A stretch of DNA of 64,000 nt from Aquanectria penicillioides. Lineage: Eukaryota > Ascomycota > Sordariomycetes > Hypocreales > Nectriaceae. Where the stretch lies: the NCBI GenBank assembly GCA_003415625.1, contig PYIU01000007.1:1240001-1304000 (forward strand), in the 5' to 3' direction. Below the pieces are notes generated by a model, which was given only the letters and a program-made list of their open reading frames with translations, was not told the DNA's origin and did not search any database. The translations under genes were made by a program, and so were the position numbers. Positions 49,141 to 59,733 of this stretch are shown here, piece by piece; position 1 is the stretch's first letter; the number at the start of each line of letters is the position of its first letter.

Positions 49141-50863
49141 CTAGGCAACCGGTCCGTAGAAGCTAAACTTGCCCTTGGGATCATACTTGCTCTTCAGGCT
49201 TTGCAGGCGCTGTTGGCGCCAGCTGTCGCTTCCGTACCACTGCTGGGGGGTCTCGTCACCAAAAGCATAGTTAAGATAGACGCGCATATCCGTGCGGCCG
49301 CTGCCGCTGTGGAGAGTCTGGCGAAGCTCATTGCCCAGGTCTGCCGCCCTCTGGTCTAATGCTGCATCACCAGGGGCATAGGTAATGAGCGGGGCGATGA
49401 GGAGGTTCTCGTCGCGGAAGGCGAAGGCACTGGAGTTGCTGTCAACAGCTCGCAATCCCTGGGTCGAGTAGCCCTCAAACATGAAGAGGGAGGAGTTGAA
49501 GGGAGAGCTTCCGTGGGTTTCGGAAGAAAAGAGATCATAGACCTCCCTCATTGACGTGACATTGTACGAGTCAAGGTAGATGGGGAAGCGAGGGTTGTTG
49601 AGGCCGCTCTTCTGGCAAGGTGCAGCAGCAAGATTGATGCCGGTCCAAGTAGCAAGGTCGCGGTAATCACCAGCGACGGGCTCGATGGAGAGAGGGCCAA
49701 TGTCGTGGAAGGGTTTGGTAATGGCCGAGTCAACGGCTGTGACACCTTCCTGAATGATGTAGAACAGGACGATGGGCTGCAGAGACAGTTAGTGTCATCC
49801 GTCACGCTAAAGTAGTCTGCCTGTCTGGGTGGATACTGATACTCACGCCGTTGGGGTCTGCGGCAGGGCTGTTGACCCAGTAGGACCAGTTGATGACACC
49901 CTCAGGCTGCTTTCTGAGGAGGTTGTCGTTGGCAGCCTTATACACCTTCTCGACCTGGTCGCCGCTGAAAATGAGGGTCTCGATGGCCCAGTCTTGGTAC
50001 TGGATATCGTAGATCTTGGCTGTGAGGGAGGTCACGATGCCAAAGTTATGACCGGCACCCTTCATGGCCCACCAGAGATCAGAGGTCTCATCAATCGTCT
50101 TCAAGGTGCCATTGGCCAGCACCACGTTCATGGAGACGAATTGATCTGCGATCAGACCGTGGTGCCCTTGAAGCCAGCCATGACCACCGCCCAGGGCGGG
50201 GCCCATGTAGCTGACACACTCACAGGTCCCAGTGACTATGTGGAGAGGTTAAGGTCAGGACGAAAATCAAGCCGGCGTGCATGGGTTTGCTTACCAGTCT
50301 GCTTTCCAGCAGCCCAGAGAGTATCTGTGACATTCTTGGAGTGAGTTCCGCCAGCAATCTTGACTGTCTGGCCATCTTGAGCGATGTCAATGGTGTTGAG
50401 TTGATCCAAGTAGATCTCAATACCAGTTGTCATCCTACCCAGGGTGGTGATGGCTCCGTGTGCGGTGTTGAACGCCAGGAAGGGCAGGTTCTTCTTGTTG
50501 GCGAAGTTGACCTAAGGCATAACACCTGTCAATAAGTACTGATCATATAAAGGCGTATCTTGTTCATATCGACTAGGCATGACTCACGGTCTGAACAACA
50601 TCCTGCTCCGTGGCCGGGACAACGACCACGTTCACTGTGGGGGCTTTCAGGACAGACCACCGGGTGGTCGCCTGAGTGAACTCGTCGGAACCTGGGAAGT
50701 AGACTTCGGCGTTCTTTGACAGACTCTCACCAAAGGCGGCCACGTCCTTTTCAGACGCAGGACAGTTACCCCGAACAGAACCGCGGGGGATCGCCACTCC
50801 TGCAGAGGCGGCCACGGCCAAGGCGGCAACGGCTGCAAAGGCTTCGACTTGGAACCGATGCAT
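49141..50863 (-). CDS. Secreted BBE-type FAD-linked oxidase
   Basis: Four exons on the minus strand: 50863-50588, 50511-50295, 50235-49847 and 49776-49141. The introns are 76, 59 and 70 nt with GTGAGT, GTAAGC and GTGAGT donors. The product is 505 residues. A hydrophobic signal peptide covers about residues 1-23 (FAAVAALAVAASAGVA). The FAD-binding domain has VNVVVVPATEQDVVQTV, then NTAHGA, whose H110 sits at the family's FAD-linking His. Next comes GTCECVSYMGPALGGGHG, where C169 aligns with the second FAD-linking Cys. The BBE C-terminal domain ends with the typical DPKGKFSFYGPVA. Such enzymes oxidise sugars, alkaloids or other secondary metabolites with O2; the substrate cannot be read from sequence. 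Several N-x-S/T sites agree with secretion. It is divergent from the SAT4-type gene, sharing about 1 kb of upstream DNA. Confidence 0.9.
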
Positions 50864-51874
50864 TGGGACGGCAGAAGCAGTGGGACGCCACCGAAGATGT
50901 GCAAGAAAAGGCCCGAGGTGCGTGGATCTGAAACGCTGGGTCACAATCAGAGTTTCCCGGCCTCGTGGTTGCAATGGGGGCTGCTCGGGAGGATACTGCG
51001 AGTATTTAAACCTGATTGAGGGGGTTTGGACAGCTCATGGCTTCCATGTGGGCCCAGCCAAGCTGCACTCTGCCATCTTAGCAACGAGGTTGAGCGGCAA
51101 TTTCGGAACCCTGGCTGCTGTATGGCTTTTGCATGCATTAAGGGCCGCGATGCAGGTTGAACCAACAACATCTCCACGGGCCGCGTCGAGTTTTCGGCAA
51201 CTAGCCCGGATCTGCGTCGGGGGGGGGGTTGATCAGACCCTCCAGCCAAGATCAATAGTGCAATGCAACGTCGCTTCAATGCTTTGACTGTGTTTGGAAT
51301 GGTCGATATTTCGGCAAAGCTTAACGCCGTTGCGGAGGATGAACCCTTTTCACATCTAATATGGTATGCTCGCCCTTATTACTGCGACTTTTGCGGCTGC
51401 TTCTGATCTGGGGCTCTCGGCACTGACCCCAGTCGGAAAGGATCCGCTGGCGGGGGGCAACTGCATAACGACATCGCACATGATGAACAAGGGGGAACCC
51501 GCATGTAACTAATAACCCCCAAAGGAAACCGATACCTAAACACCTGAGCTAAGTCTATTATGTCCCCTGAGATCCCTGGAACCTACACCGGGCCCCTGCC
51601 ACTATTCCGTTCCCCTTGTCCAGGAGAAGAAGGGGCCTTGCCGACTACAAACGCAGGAGGGGCAAAGTTGTCACGGTTTCATGGGACCGAGTATCACACG
51701 TTCCCTTCTTGCACCGAGGGTTTGGGGAAAAAATGGAATGCCTAATAAAGACGCATGATACTTCCCTTGCTGAAATGTTCTTGTTTCCGTGACTCTGCCT
51801 TGGTTGTCTCCTCCTGGTAATGGACTCTTGACCGTCGTCTCTGCACCGCGGCCCATCCTCACATCTGCCGGACA
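50864..51874. other. Divergent promoter region, oxidase and SAT4-type gene
   Basis: About 1 kb between two divergent start codons. A TATA-like element for the oxidase lies at 51003-51010. A run of about 10-11 G is at 51218-51228. No further gene is seen. Confidence 0.45.
51003..51010 (-). promoter_or_regulatory. TATA-like box of the FAD oxidase gene
   Basis: TTTAAATA on the minus strand, 140 bp upstream of the oxidase ATG at 50863, a usual distance for fungal TATA elements. Motif-based only. Confidence 0.35.
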
Positions 51875-53398
51875 ATGTCAACCCAGGGCCCGCCAGATGC
51901 AGTGGCCAAAGCCGCAGCGGAAGCTGCGGTGCGGCAGTTTGCTACCGAGCTCTGGACTCTTTACGCCATTGGTCTTGCGTCAACGCTGCTCAGGACGTAT
52001 GCTCGAGTGAGGCCTGCTGGTCTAAGAGGGCTTCGAACCGAAGACTTCTTCATGTGGACCGGAGTTGTTCGTCATACCAACAGTTTCCACACACACACGA
52101 GCCGCTGCTGATCCCGTTATTTACAGTTGTTTTACACCGTCCAGACCAGTCTGGCGTACAGTGTTGTGAACGTAGCGGGGGGTTTGGCCAACAACGGCAT
52201 GACTGACGCCGAACGGTCGGCACTGTCCGTCGATGATCCGCAATATGGATTTAGGTATGTTTCGTGTTATCTGGAATTGACAAGCCTGATGTTCATTCCG
52301 CAGGGTCATGGGGTCCAAGATTCAGGTTGCTGGCTGGACCATTTATTCAGCCCTGATCTGGTCCCTTAAACTGTCCATGTTGTTCTTCTACACACGGCTC
52401 ACGGTACTTCTCTCACAAGTACCATCACGCGCATAACTTGATTCTAACTCCACAAAAAGGACGGCCTTGGCAAACGCTACCGCATTCGCATTCAGATCGG
52501 ATTCGCTCTCGTTATTGGAACCTTTATTGCGTCTGTCATTACTGTTTTTGCAGCATGCAGGCCGTTTTACAAGTACTGGCAAATTAATCCAGATCCTGGT
52601 AGTGAGTAAATATCTTCGAATCGACTGGGAAACCTCTTTTGACACCAATTGCTACAGATTCTTGTCAACCTGCCGTGTCAAAACCCATCGTTTGGGTCTC
52701 GTTTGCCGCAAATGTCTCGACCGATATATATCTAATAGCAATCCCTGTTCCCATGCTGTGGGAGTCAAGTCTGAAAATGATCAAGAAGATAGCGTCGACT
52801 ATTGTACTTGGAGCTGGTATCTTTGTACTGGTCTGCGCTACACTGAAGAGTGTTTTCGTCCTTGTGGTGAGTTTTGATATTCCCGACTTTGATATTATTA
52901 TCATTTCTGATAATGATGATCTCCTAGGATCCGATCAATGGTGCCCAGCTCGCTGGTTCTTGGGGAGTTCGCGAGGCTTTCGTAGGCGTGATGACCACGA
53001 ATCTTCCCATCCTTTTCCCACTTTTCAGAGTATGGCTTACCCCATTGTTTGGGAGCGTCTTACGGTCATCTCAGAAAACGTCTTATCAAACACCCTCCGG
53101 ATTCAGGACGATTGGAGGTGGAGGAGGAGGAGGTGGGGGTACCAATCAAAGCCGAAGCCGTCGTGGGCCCCCGACAGCCAACCCGATTACTGGCAATCTT
53201 TCATTCAACGACAGCGAGGAACGGATCGTCGACGATGTAAAGATGCAAAATATTAAGATAACTACGACATCATCGCCCGGGCCGGAGAACAACTCGCCGC
53301 CAAATGGGATTATAATCTCCAACGAAATCGAAGTTACACACGAGGATAGAAGCAGTCACAATAGCGAACATGTGCAGCGTGCCCGAGAAATATGGTAA
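51875..53398 (+). CDS. SAT4/rhodopsin-like seven-TM membrane protein
   Basis: Six exons: 51875-52066, 52127-52254, 52304-52403, 52460-52601, 52658-52866 and 52928-53398. They join in phase to 413 residues. The first donor (GTTCGT) is weak and is the least certain junction; the others are GTATGT, GTACTT, GTGAGT and GTGAGT. The sequence follows the fungal SAT4 rhodopsin-like layout: ELWTLYAIGLASTLLRTYAR in TM1, a TM2 segment, then KIQVAGWTIYSALIWSLKLS and MLFFYTRLT. Next are IGFALVIGTFIASVITVFAAC RPFYKYW with following NSCQPAVSKP, a TM with STDIYLIAIPVPMLW, TIVLGAGIFVLVCATLKSVF, and a last segment with GVREAFVGVMTTNLPILFPL. The tail is a cytoplasmic Gly-run and Ser-rich region. Related proteins include PTH11-like receptors, but no CFEM domain is present here. 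Ligand and coupling are unknown. Confidence 0.85.
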
Positions 53399-54212
53399 TT
53401 GGGGAAGGGTGCAGTAATTGGAGAGGGTTGTCTGTCATCCTAAGCCTTGGCGTAATTTTTTTATATATCTTTTGCAAGGACGTCCAGGTCTCTACATGAA
53501 TGGGAGGATGACTATTCAAGGGGTCATTGGTGTATCTGCCTATCAAGGATCTCTCTGTAACTATTTCATACTTCTATATATTCTGGCCTACTAAGCCCGA
53601 TTGAATTTAGTTGGATTTACGGAATCTCTTGGTTGTTTTAAGCAACTATGCCACCTATTTGACTCGGAGATCTGGGATTTGAGAGAATTAATATTGTCCG
53701 AGATAGCAACAGTATCACAACAAGAGGGATGAAATTGAGATCATTAATTGAAGGTCTTGTCTTCTGATTTCCAACGAGGGAAATATGACCCTATTTATCA
53801 GGTGTTGAGCTGACCTTCGGATGCTCGGTGCAGCTGAGATTCCGGTTAGGAAGTTGCTATCCGGAACACGGTTCCAGCCGTATCCGGGCTTTCATTGGAA
53901 ATGACTGAATTCCTCATAATGTGATAAATAGCGTAGAGGCAAGTCGAAGAACAGTAACTTGATGAGTTTGCTTTTGGACCATAGATAATATATATACAAA
54001 GATACCCCTGGATTATAATGGCTCATGAGAATTCACGCAAATACAACGATCAGTCCTCAAATTCTCGGAGATGCAGTTTTATTAAACAGCGCTTGCATCT
54101 ACTTCAATATTGTCAGGCCTGAACCGCCCTAAAAGACATTATATTCCACGAATTGAAGCTAGAAGTCTAGTCCACCTCGTCCGGAATCGGACCTCTCGCG
54201 GGCTCGAAGAAA
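53399..54212. other. Convergent AT-rich intergenic region
   Basis: About 800 nt between the stop codons of two convergent genes, moderately AT-rich, with no frame or repeat I can support. Confidence 0.45.
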
Positions 54213-55794
54213 TTACTGGTGCAATCCTAGATGCACTTTAGCACGGAATCCAAAAGAGCGCTGAGAGCAATCCTTAATACCCTTCTGCATCGCCTTCAGG
54301 TGGCTCCAGTCGTGGCTGTCCTCGGCAAGACTCCAGGCCATGATGCCACCGACGCCCTGGTTCAGGAGGATTTGAATTTTTTGAGAGATGAGCTCGGCAG
54401 TATCCCAGCTCCAGAACAGGCTAGTGTCGGCGTCCCAGTACCACTGAGCGCCAGCCTCGGTGTCGGTCTTGCCGTTGGCAAGGGCCTTCTGGAATGAGCC
54501 CTTGGTGTCGGTGCCCTCACATCGGCCGTAACCAGACTGGCATCCAGTTCCACAGTGGGCAGTAGTGTTTCCGCTGTTTTCGCCAATCGTTAGTTGATCG
54601 TGTGTTTGTAGAGAAACAGGCGAGAATAGAGGTCGAAACTTACCACCATCCGTACTGGCTGCAGCACTGGACCTCGCCGCACAGGAAGTTGGTGCCAGTA
54701 CCGCAAGAAGCATCGGTAGAGATAGTGAGGTTCTTGGGAGCCGAGATGAAGTTGCCCTTCTCAAAGGTCATAGCACCGGAGTAACCAGTGTCGCTGCCAT
54801 CTGCGGCCTCGAGGAGCTCGGTAGGGCAGCCGATGGGGTGGGTGCACTCGTAGCCCTTCTTGGTGGTGAACCACTTGGCATAGAAGGCAATACCACCGTT
54901 GAGCTTGCCAGCATCGAAACCTCGAGTGATGTAAGTGTTGATAGCATTGAGAGTTCCCTGAATAGAAGTGTGGTGAGTGGTGTAGTTGTCACGTCGGTTC
55001 ATCAAGTCGTAGGTCATGACCTAGGTTAGAGTTAATATGCACGCTCGTTTATCAGCGTCTCTATTCGGAGAACCTACATTGACAAAGTCAACAACCCTGT
55101 TGATCTTGGGGACTTGCTCATAGGTGTAGGCAATCATGTCGCGCTCGAGACCGGGGACAGCGATGGACAACTCCTTCTTTCCAATAGCCTTCTTGATCTC
55201 AGCAAGAAGTAGAGGGAAGCTCTTGATCTCGGCAGTCTTCTTGGAGTTGGGAATTCGCTTGTAATCCTCACCGTTGCCGGCGGGGTACTCCCAGTCGATG
55301 TCTACGCGATCGTTAGCGGAAGCAGATAAGATGACTGAATGGTTCTAGCGTACCGACACAGTCATAACCGAGCTTGTCAAGAGTGGCGGCAACGTTCTTG
55401 GCGTACTTCTTGCGAGAGTCGCCAGTCTTGGCTCCAGCACTGAAACCGGAAGTGTCCGCCCAGCCACCAATGGCCATGCAGACCTTGACGCCATCGTCAA
55501 AGAGGGCGCGGATCTCGCTGAGAGGCTTGAAAGGCTGATAGTCTCCGGCGGTCTCGGGGGCGAAAAGGGAAGAGTTGGCGAAGGCCGTGATAACGTAGTT
55601 GATACCAGCGGTCGTGCTCTTGTCGGGCAGATCAGTGGTGTGATACCTGCAAAGCGAGGTTAGCTGGGAGTTGGACAATGGACTATATACAAAAGAGGGG
55701 CTGCTGCGTACTGATCATAGTAAAGAACGTATCTTGGTTCGGCGGCGGCAACCGAGGCGATGGCCGCTGCACTCAGCATGAAAATAGAACGCAT
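54213..55794 (-). CDS. Secreted GH18 chitinase with embedded CBM18
   Basis: Five exons on the minus strand: 55794-55712, 55646-55354, 55301-55078, 55020-54644 and 54573-54213. They join in phase to 445 residues. A signal peptide covers about residues 1-18 (FMLSAAAIASVAAA), and the mature part begins EPRYVLYYDQYHTTDLP. GH18 marks are KVCMAIGGW, the catalytic DCVDIDWE (D123-E130, proton donor E130), MTYDLMNR (202-209) and the last strand GGIMAWSLAEDSHDW. A hevein-like CBM18 lies inside the barrel sequence, from C306 to about C343 (CGEVQCCSQYGWCGN, then CGTGCQSGYGRC). It is followed by the remaining GH18 part. An intron splits the CBM18 inside the codon of its YGWC cysteine. The enzyme should cleave chitin outside the cell, for wall turnover, mycoparasitism or insect attack. 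The last about 20 residues after KDC are less typical of the family, so the true 3' end could differ slightly. Confidence 0.9.
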
Positions 55795-57596
55795 AGTGAA
55801 TGTAATGAGTTAGGCAATGAATGAATATAAAAAAAAGGAGTGACTAGAAGGATCTGATGACCACGAGTTGGAACTAGAGAAGAGGCGTCTGGTGTGGAAG
55901 CGGCCCGCGTCGGTAGATATAAGTCGGTGACAGCAAGGGCCTTCCAGAATGTCTAAATGGAACGTTCGGCGCGGGACACGGCACGTACGGGCCCTCTTGT
56001 TAGACTTCAAATGCCGAGCCGTTTGATGAGCCAAACCCAGGCATTTTTGTGCTGAATAGAGCTGGTTTTACCAGAGGCGGCTTAGACTGAGCAAGAACAT
56101 GCAAGGAACATCCATCAAAAGGCTAATGCAGCCTACGCGAGGACGAGTCTAAAATCCGGGGCATGAACCTGTCATCCAACTCTAAGAGATTACATCTAAT
56201 GGCGTAATGGTGTGGTGTTGGGCCCATTGGAGGGTTTCGTTTTCGCGCTGGGCGACCGACTTTTGGTTGATGTAAGGTTCTATTGGCACTTTGGCGACGC
56301 CGTTATCCCCCGTAAACGTTCGCATCCTACAACAGCTGGTTTGGGGATGAGCGGATTCGCGTCCATGTAAATCAGTGAAGATCACCGAAAATCACTGGAA
56401 TAAGGTTCAGCATAGACTCCCTTGCAATTTCGGAGGAGCCGGCGCCTGGGAATAGAGTTGGCACTACTCCCTCAGAGTCAGCATTGACGGGCAAACGACG
56501 AATCCGAAGGTCCGAGTGATAAACGTTACCCGTTCCGTTTGCTCCATGTGCCTGGGACGCCCGGCTTCTGCTGTCACTTGCGCTCGCGTCGAGTCCTCGC
56601 GTTGATCCTTCGCGCCAAGCAATGACGAAGTAGTCCGACCATCGGACCACCACCAGTGGACGAAACTCGCGAGGACGTCACCGAGCGTTAACTATGGGGC
56701 CAGACTCGACTCGTCTGGGCCAAGCGTTTGCTAAACTGCTGCTTAGTTTTTCCGGCTGAACGCATCAGTTAATTTCCAATGTCGACCCCACAACACTCGG
56801 GGCCGCAAGCTCACGCTCAAGTTCGCTCGCATTGTCCTCTGTTAGTTCAGTACGTGCCCGTTCTCAGGTCCGACCTGGCCTGAGATACCAAGTGAGAATG
56901 TGTGCCCTATAAATCCGTCACGATGAGAGCTTAGCGTCGAAGATGCGTCCGCCACCGAAACAGCGCCAACGGAAGCCAATTGACCGTCTCCTCATCACAC
57001 CCGCATCGCGGCTCTGCCAAGATCGATTTTTCAGCCGCATATGCGGCTGCAGCTTGAATCACACTGCGGCGGACTGCAGCATGTTATGGTACCTTGCATA
57101 CTGACATAAAATGGCTTCCATTCCAAAAATAGTTGCAGACGATACCGTTGTGGCATCGGATTATCTGATATATCTTGCGGTCTTGGTTTGCCAATGACAC
57201 CTTGCCTCCAGCGCCATTGCCATTGTTTGATACCGATGTTGTAATAGTTTACAACAAAACGGCAGCGTCGATGCAGTATAAGATTAACCAGTCGTATATA
57301 GGGCCTACATATGGTTTTCAGTCAAGAGTTGCCCTTGTCATGAGGCTGCAATATTGTCGTGCCTTTCGTAGTTGTGATGCCGTGTTTGTCCGTGGAGCAG
57401 GAGTATGCCGGACCTAATCAAGGGAGACACAAGCACCGGATTTAAAGGGGCCCTTTACCCGGCGCCCTTCACTCATCCTCAACTACCCTTCAAAATTTCC
57501 AATCGCGAACCTGGTTTGAAATACACCCAACGCGTCCTTGCAACTTTTCAATCATCGATTTGCTCAAGTTCTGACTTTAAACGGATCAAACTCAAC
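55795..57596. other. Intergenic region upstream of the chitinase gene
   Basis: About 1.8 kb. The left part should hold the chitinase promoter. Frames at 56182-56385 and 56372-56653 on the minus strand are unrecognised and not supported as genes. Confidence 0.4.
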
Positions 57597-58034
57597 ATGG
57601 CAATACCGACGTTCCCCCTGGAAATCGCACCATATTGCCCAAAATAACGATTGCCATGCTAGAGAAACGTGGGGTGTTGTCAAACCCGGAAACCTAAAGG
57701 GAAATGGTGGGCGAGAATACTACTACTATTGCGCTCGGGGTCACGAGCGCACCTGGGTGACTTGGAACGACAATCAAGGCATATCTGCATCTAATCTGAC
57801 GTGTCAATGCTGATATTCACCCGCAAGAACCAAGGCGACTCACTCAACCGTTCAGGAGAATGGTACACTTGCTCAATCGGGGCGTGCAGATTCCTTCCAG
57901 ACATTGAGCCCGACAATACCGCTGAGCCCCAGCCTCCCACCATCGCGCGGCTGGCGGCGGCAGTGGCTCCCCAATCAACTCCAGTTATTCCAACTTCGCC
58001 GACAGGAAGAGTTTGTGACATGGACCTCATGTAA
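57597..58034 (+). pseudogene. Broken GRF-like zinc-finger ORF
   Basis: Three neighbouring pieces in different frames read like one small Cys-rich protein. The first is MAIPTFPLEIAPYCPK (57597-57644). The second is NDCHARETWGVVKPGN...GGREYYYYCARGHERTWVTW...SNLTCQC (to 57810). The third is FTRKNQGDSLNRSGEWYTCS followed by IGACRF (from about 57818). The order of Cys pairs and of the REYYYYC and GEWYTC motifs resembles two GRF-type zinc-binding modules, as seen in a family of fungal hypothetical proteins. Between piece 1 and 2 there is a frame change next to a TAA, and between 2 and 3 a TGA plus another frame change. Either the gene is decayed or there are sequence errors. The family call is from memory and tentative. 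Confidence 0.4.
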
Positions 58035-58262
58035 AGATTTCTATCACACTTCTTCTTCGTCCGCTAGTCTTTCTAGAACAACCATGCAGCTCTCCAATAA
58101 AAGCGGTTCCTCGCCATAAGTATCCGGTATTCACACAGACCCTTAGCTGGATTGAGACACTGCAAAATCCTAAGGTCTTAATGGATCTTAAGATCTCAAT
58201 TGATATTCGGACTCCACCTCCAAGGGTTAATGCTGATTCTGTTCAAAATGAACTAGCCGAAA
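58035..58262. other. Short spacer between the zinc-finger remnant and the MITE-like element
   Basis: About 230 nt, no feature seen. Confidence 0.4.
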
Positions 58263-58421
58263 TACCGCAAAAACTCAGCAAATTCGACCACCTTAGCGTC
58301 GACGGGATCTCCATTTTTTACAGTAAAAAGAAAGTTCTCCGTCACATAATTGGTTGTGTGTACTTTTTCTGCACTTTCTTGAAGAAACTAAGGTGGTCGA
58401 ATTTGCTGAGATTTTACGGTA
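58263..58421. mobile_element. MITE-like element with 34-bp terminal inverted repeats
   Basis: The arms 58263-58296 and 58388-58421 are inverted copies matching at 32 of 34 positions, including a perfect 23-base core (58274-58296 with 58388-58410). They enclose 91 bp without coding capacity. Both ends carry a TA dinucleotide outside CCG, as left by Tc1/mariner/pogo-type transposases. Total length is 159 bp. It is non-autonomous, and no related transposase is visible in the window. Transcribed, it would fold into a long hairpin. Confidence 0.65.
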
Positions 58422-59733
58422 CCACCGACAGAACCACACGAGGTGACTAGAATGAATGAGAAGGGTAGCAGAATCCCGGTGGAAACAATTCTTCGATAAA
58501 CCTCTTCGCAAACTGAGAAAGCATGGTTAAACATGCTCTGCAAGTAGAATATTCAAGTGTTGGCATTTCTTGCCCTTTGCACCCAATGTGCCTAACATTC
58601 ATCCCCATGGAGGAAAGTCCGATACTGCATATTGGATTAGATTTTTCACTTGGGTCAAAGGAGACAGCTGGACTGTAACCTACTGATGAAGCTAAGGCGG
58701 TATCGGGAGCCCGAGTCCTGGAAAAGAATGAGCACTAGAGAAGATTGTTATTTTAATTTCATAGCTTAGGATATGTTGTTCTTCATTTTCGAGAACTGTG
58801 TTTTGGGAGTTAGGTTTTGTCAATTAGTTACATTACAAACGAATCTGGTGTCCTTTTTTGCAACCAACGGGAATACCTCTATCAGCGATTTGCAAGCCTA
58901 CCGCTCGTCCCGGGACTAACTTCCAAAGAATCCATGTTGGTCTTGGTTGTTGGCAATGCACGAGGAGTGTCCAAGGCCAATTTGGGTCGTGGCACATATT
59001 TCTAGCTTAGGATACACGGGCTCATTGGAACCACCGTGGGTCTCTACATTGCAAGCCGCCCATGGAGTAGGCTTCTTCAGTGCGCGAGCACGGCTCGTAA
59101 CCTGGTCACATCTCTTTGCCATAACTGAAAGTTCACCTTTGACCCGTCTTCATGCTGAAGATTCGTGTTTTTAACAAGTCCATGGATCCACGATTGCTTG
59201 CGTTATGACACCTATTGGTTCCGTCAGATAACTCTAGTTGCCCTTGCCGTGCGTCTATCCAATTTCGGTTGGTATGGCAGGGATCGAAGCCGAGACTTCG
59301 CCGAGTAGATGATGCCTCGCGACGTAGTGGGCAAAGGCTGAGGAATGAAGGAAATGAATTAAAATATATGTAATAATTGGTAGTTACTATGCGTAACAAA
59401 AACAAAATTGAAGAGAAACAATATGAAACATCAAGCTGAGCATGACAAGCTCTTGGTCAGCTCTACTTTGGAATACCAAGCGGCCGCGACTGAGGTAACA
59501 GAAACAGAATGCACGCTAAAAGTCTCGTGTCAGTGGAGAAGCGCCACAGAGTTGTTATCTCAATTGATCTCCAATTCCGATAAACGGTTTAGTCTGGCCG
59601 ATGATCCAAGAAAAATGATTGGCGCTCGGGAACCCCAAAATCCACAAAGCCGAGGGCCTCAATTCTGAACCTCAACCTCCTCCTCCCCCATTGTCACCGC
59701 TGCACTTCTTCTGCACGGTTGATTCTATGCGCC
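58422..59733. other. Intergenic region upstream of the MATE gene
   Basis: About 1.3 kb, moderately AT-rich, with no supported gene. It includes the MATE promoter; the last 60 nt is pyrimidine-rich. Confidence 0.4.

Noticed and set aside
59260..59310. tRNA T-arm-like sequence on the minus strand
   Set aside because: The T-stem does not pair and no acceptor stem or anticodon arm could be drawn; same for a similar motif near 63590.
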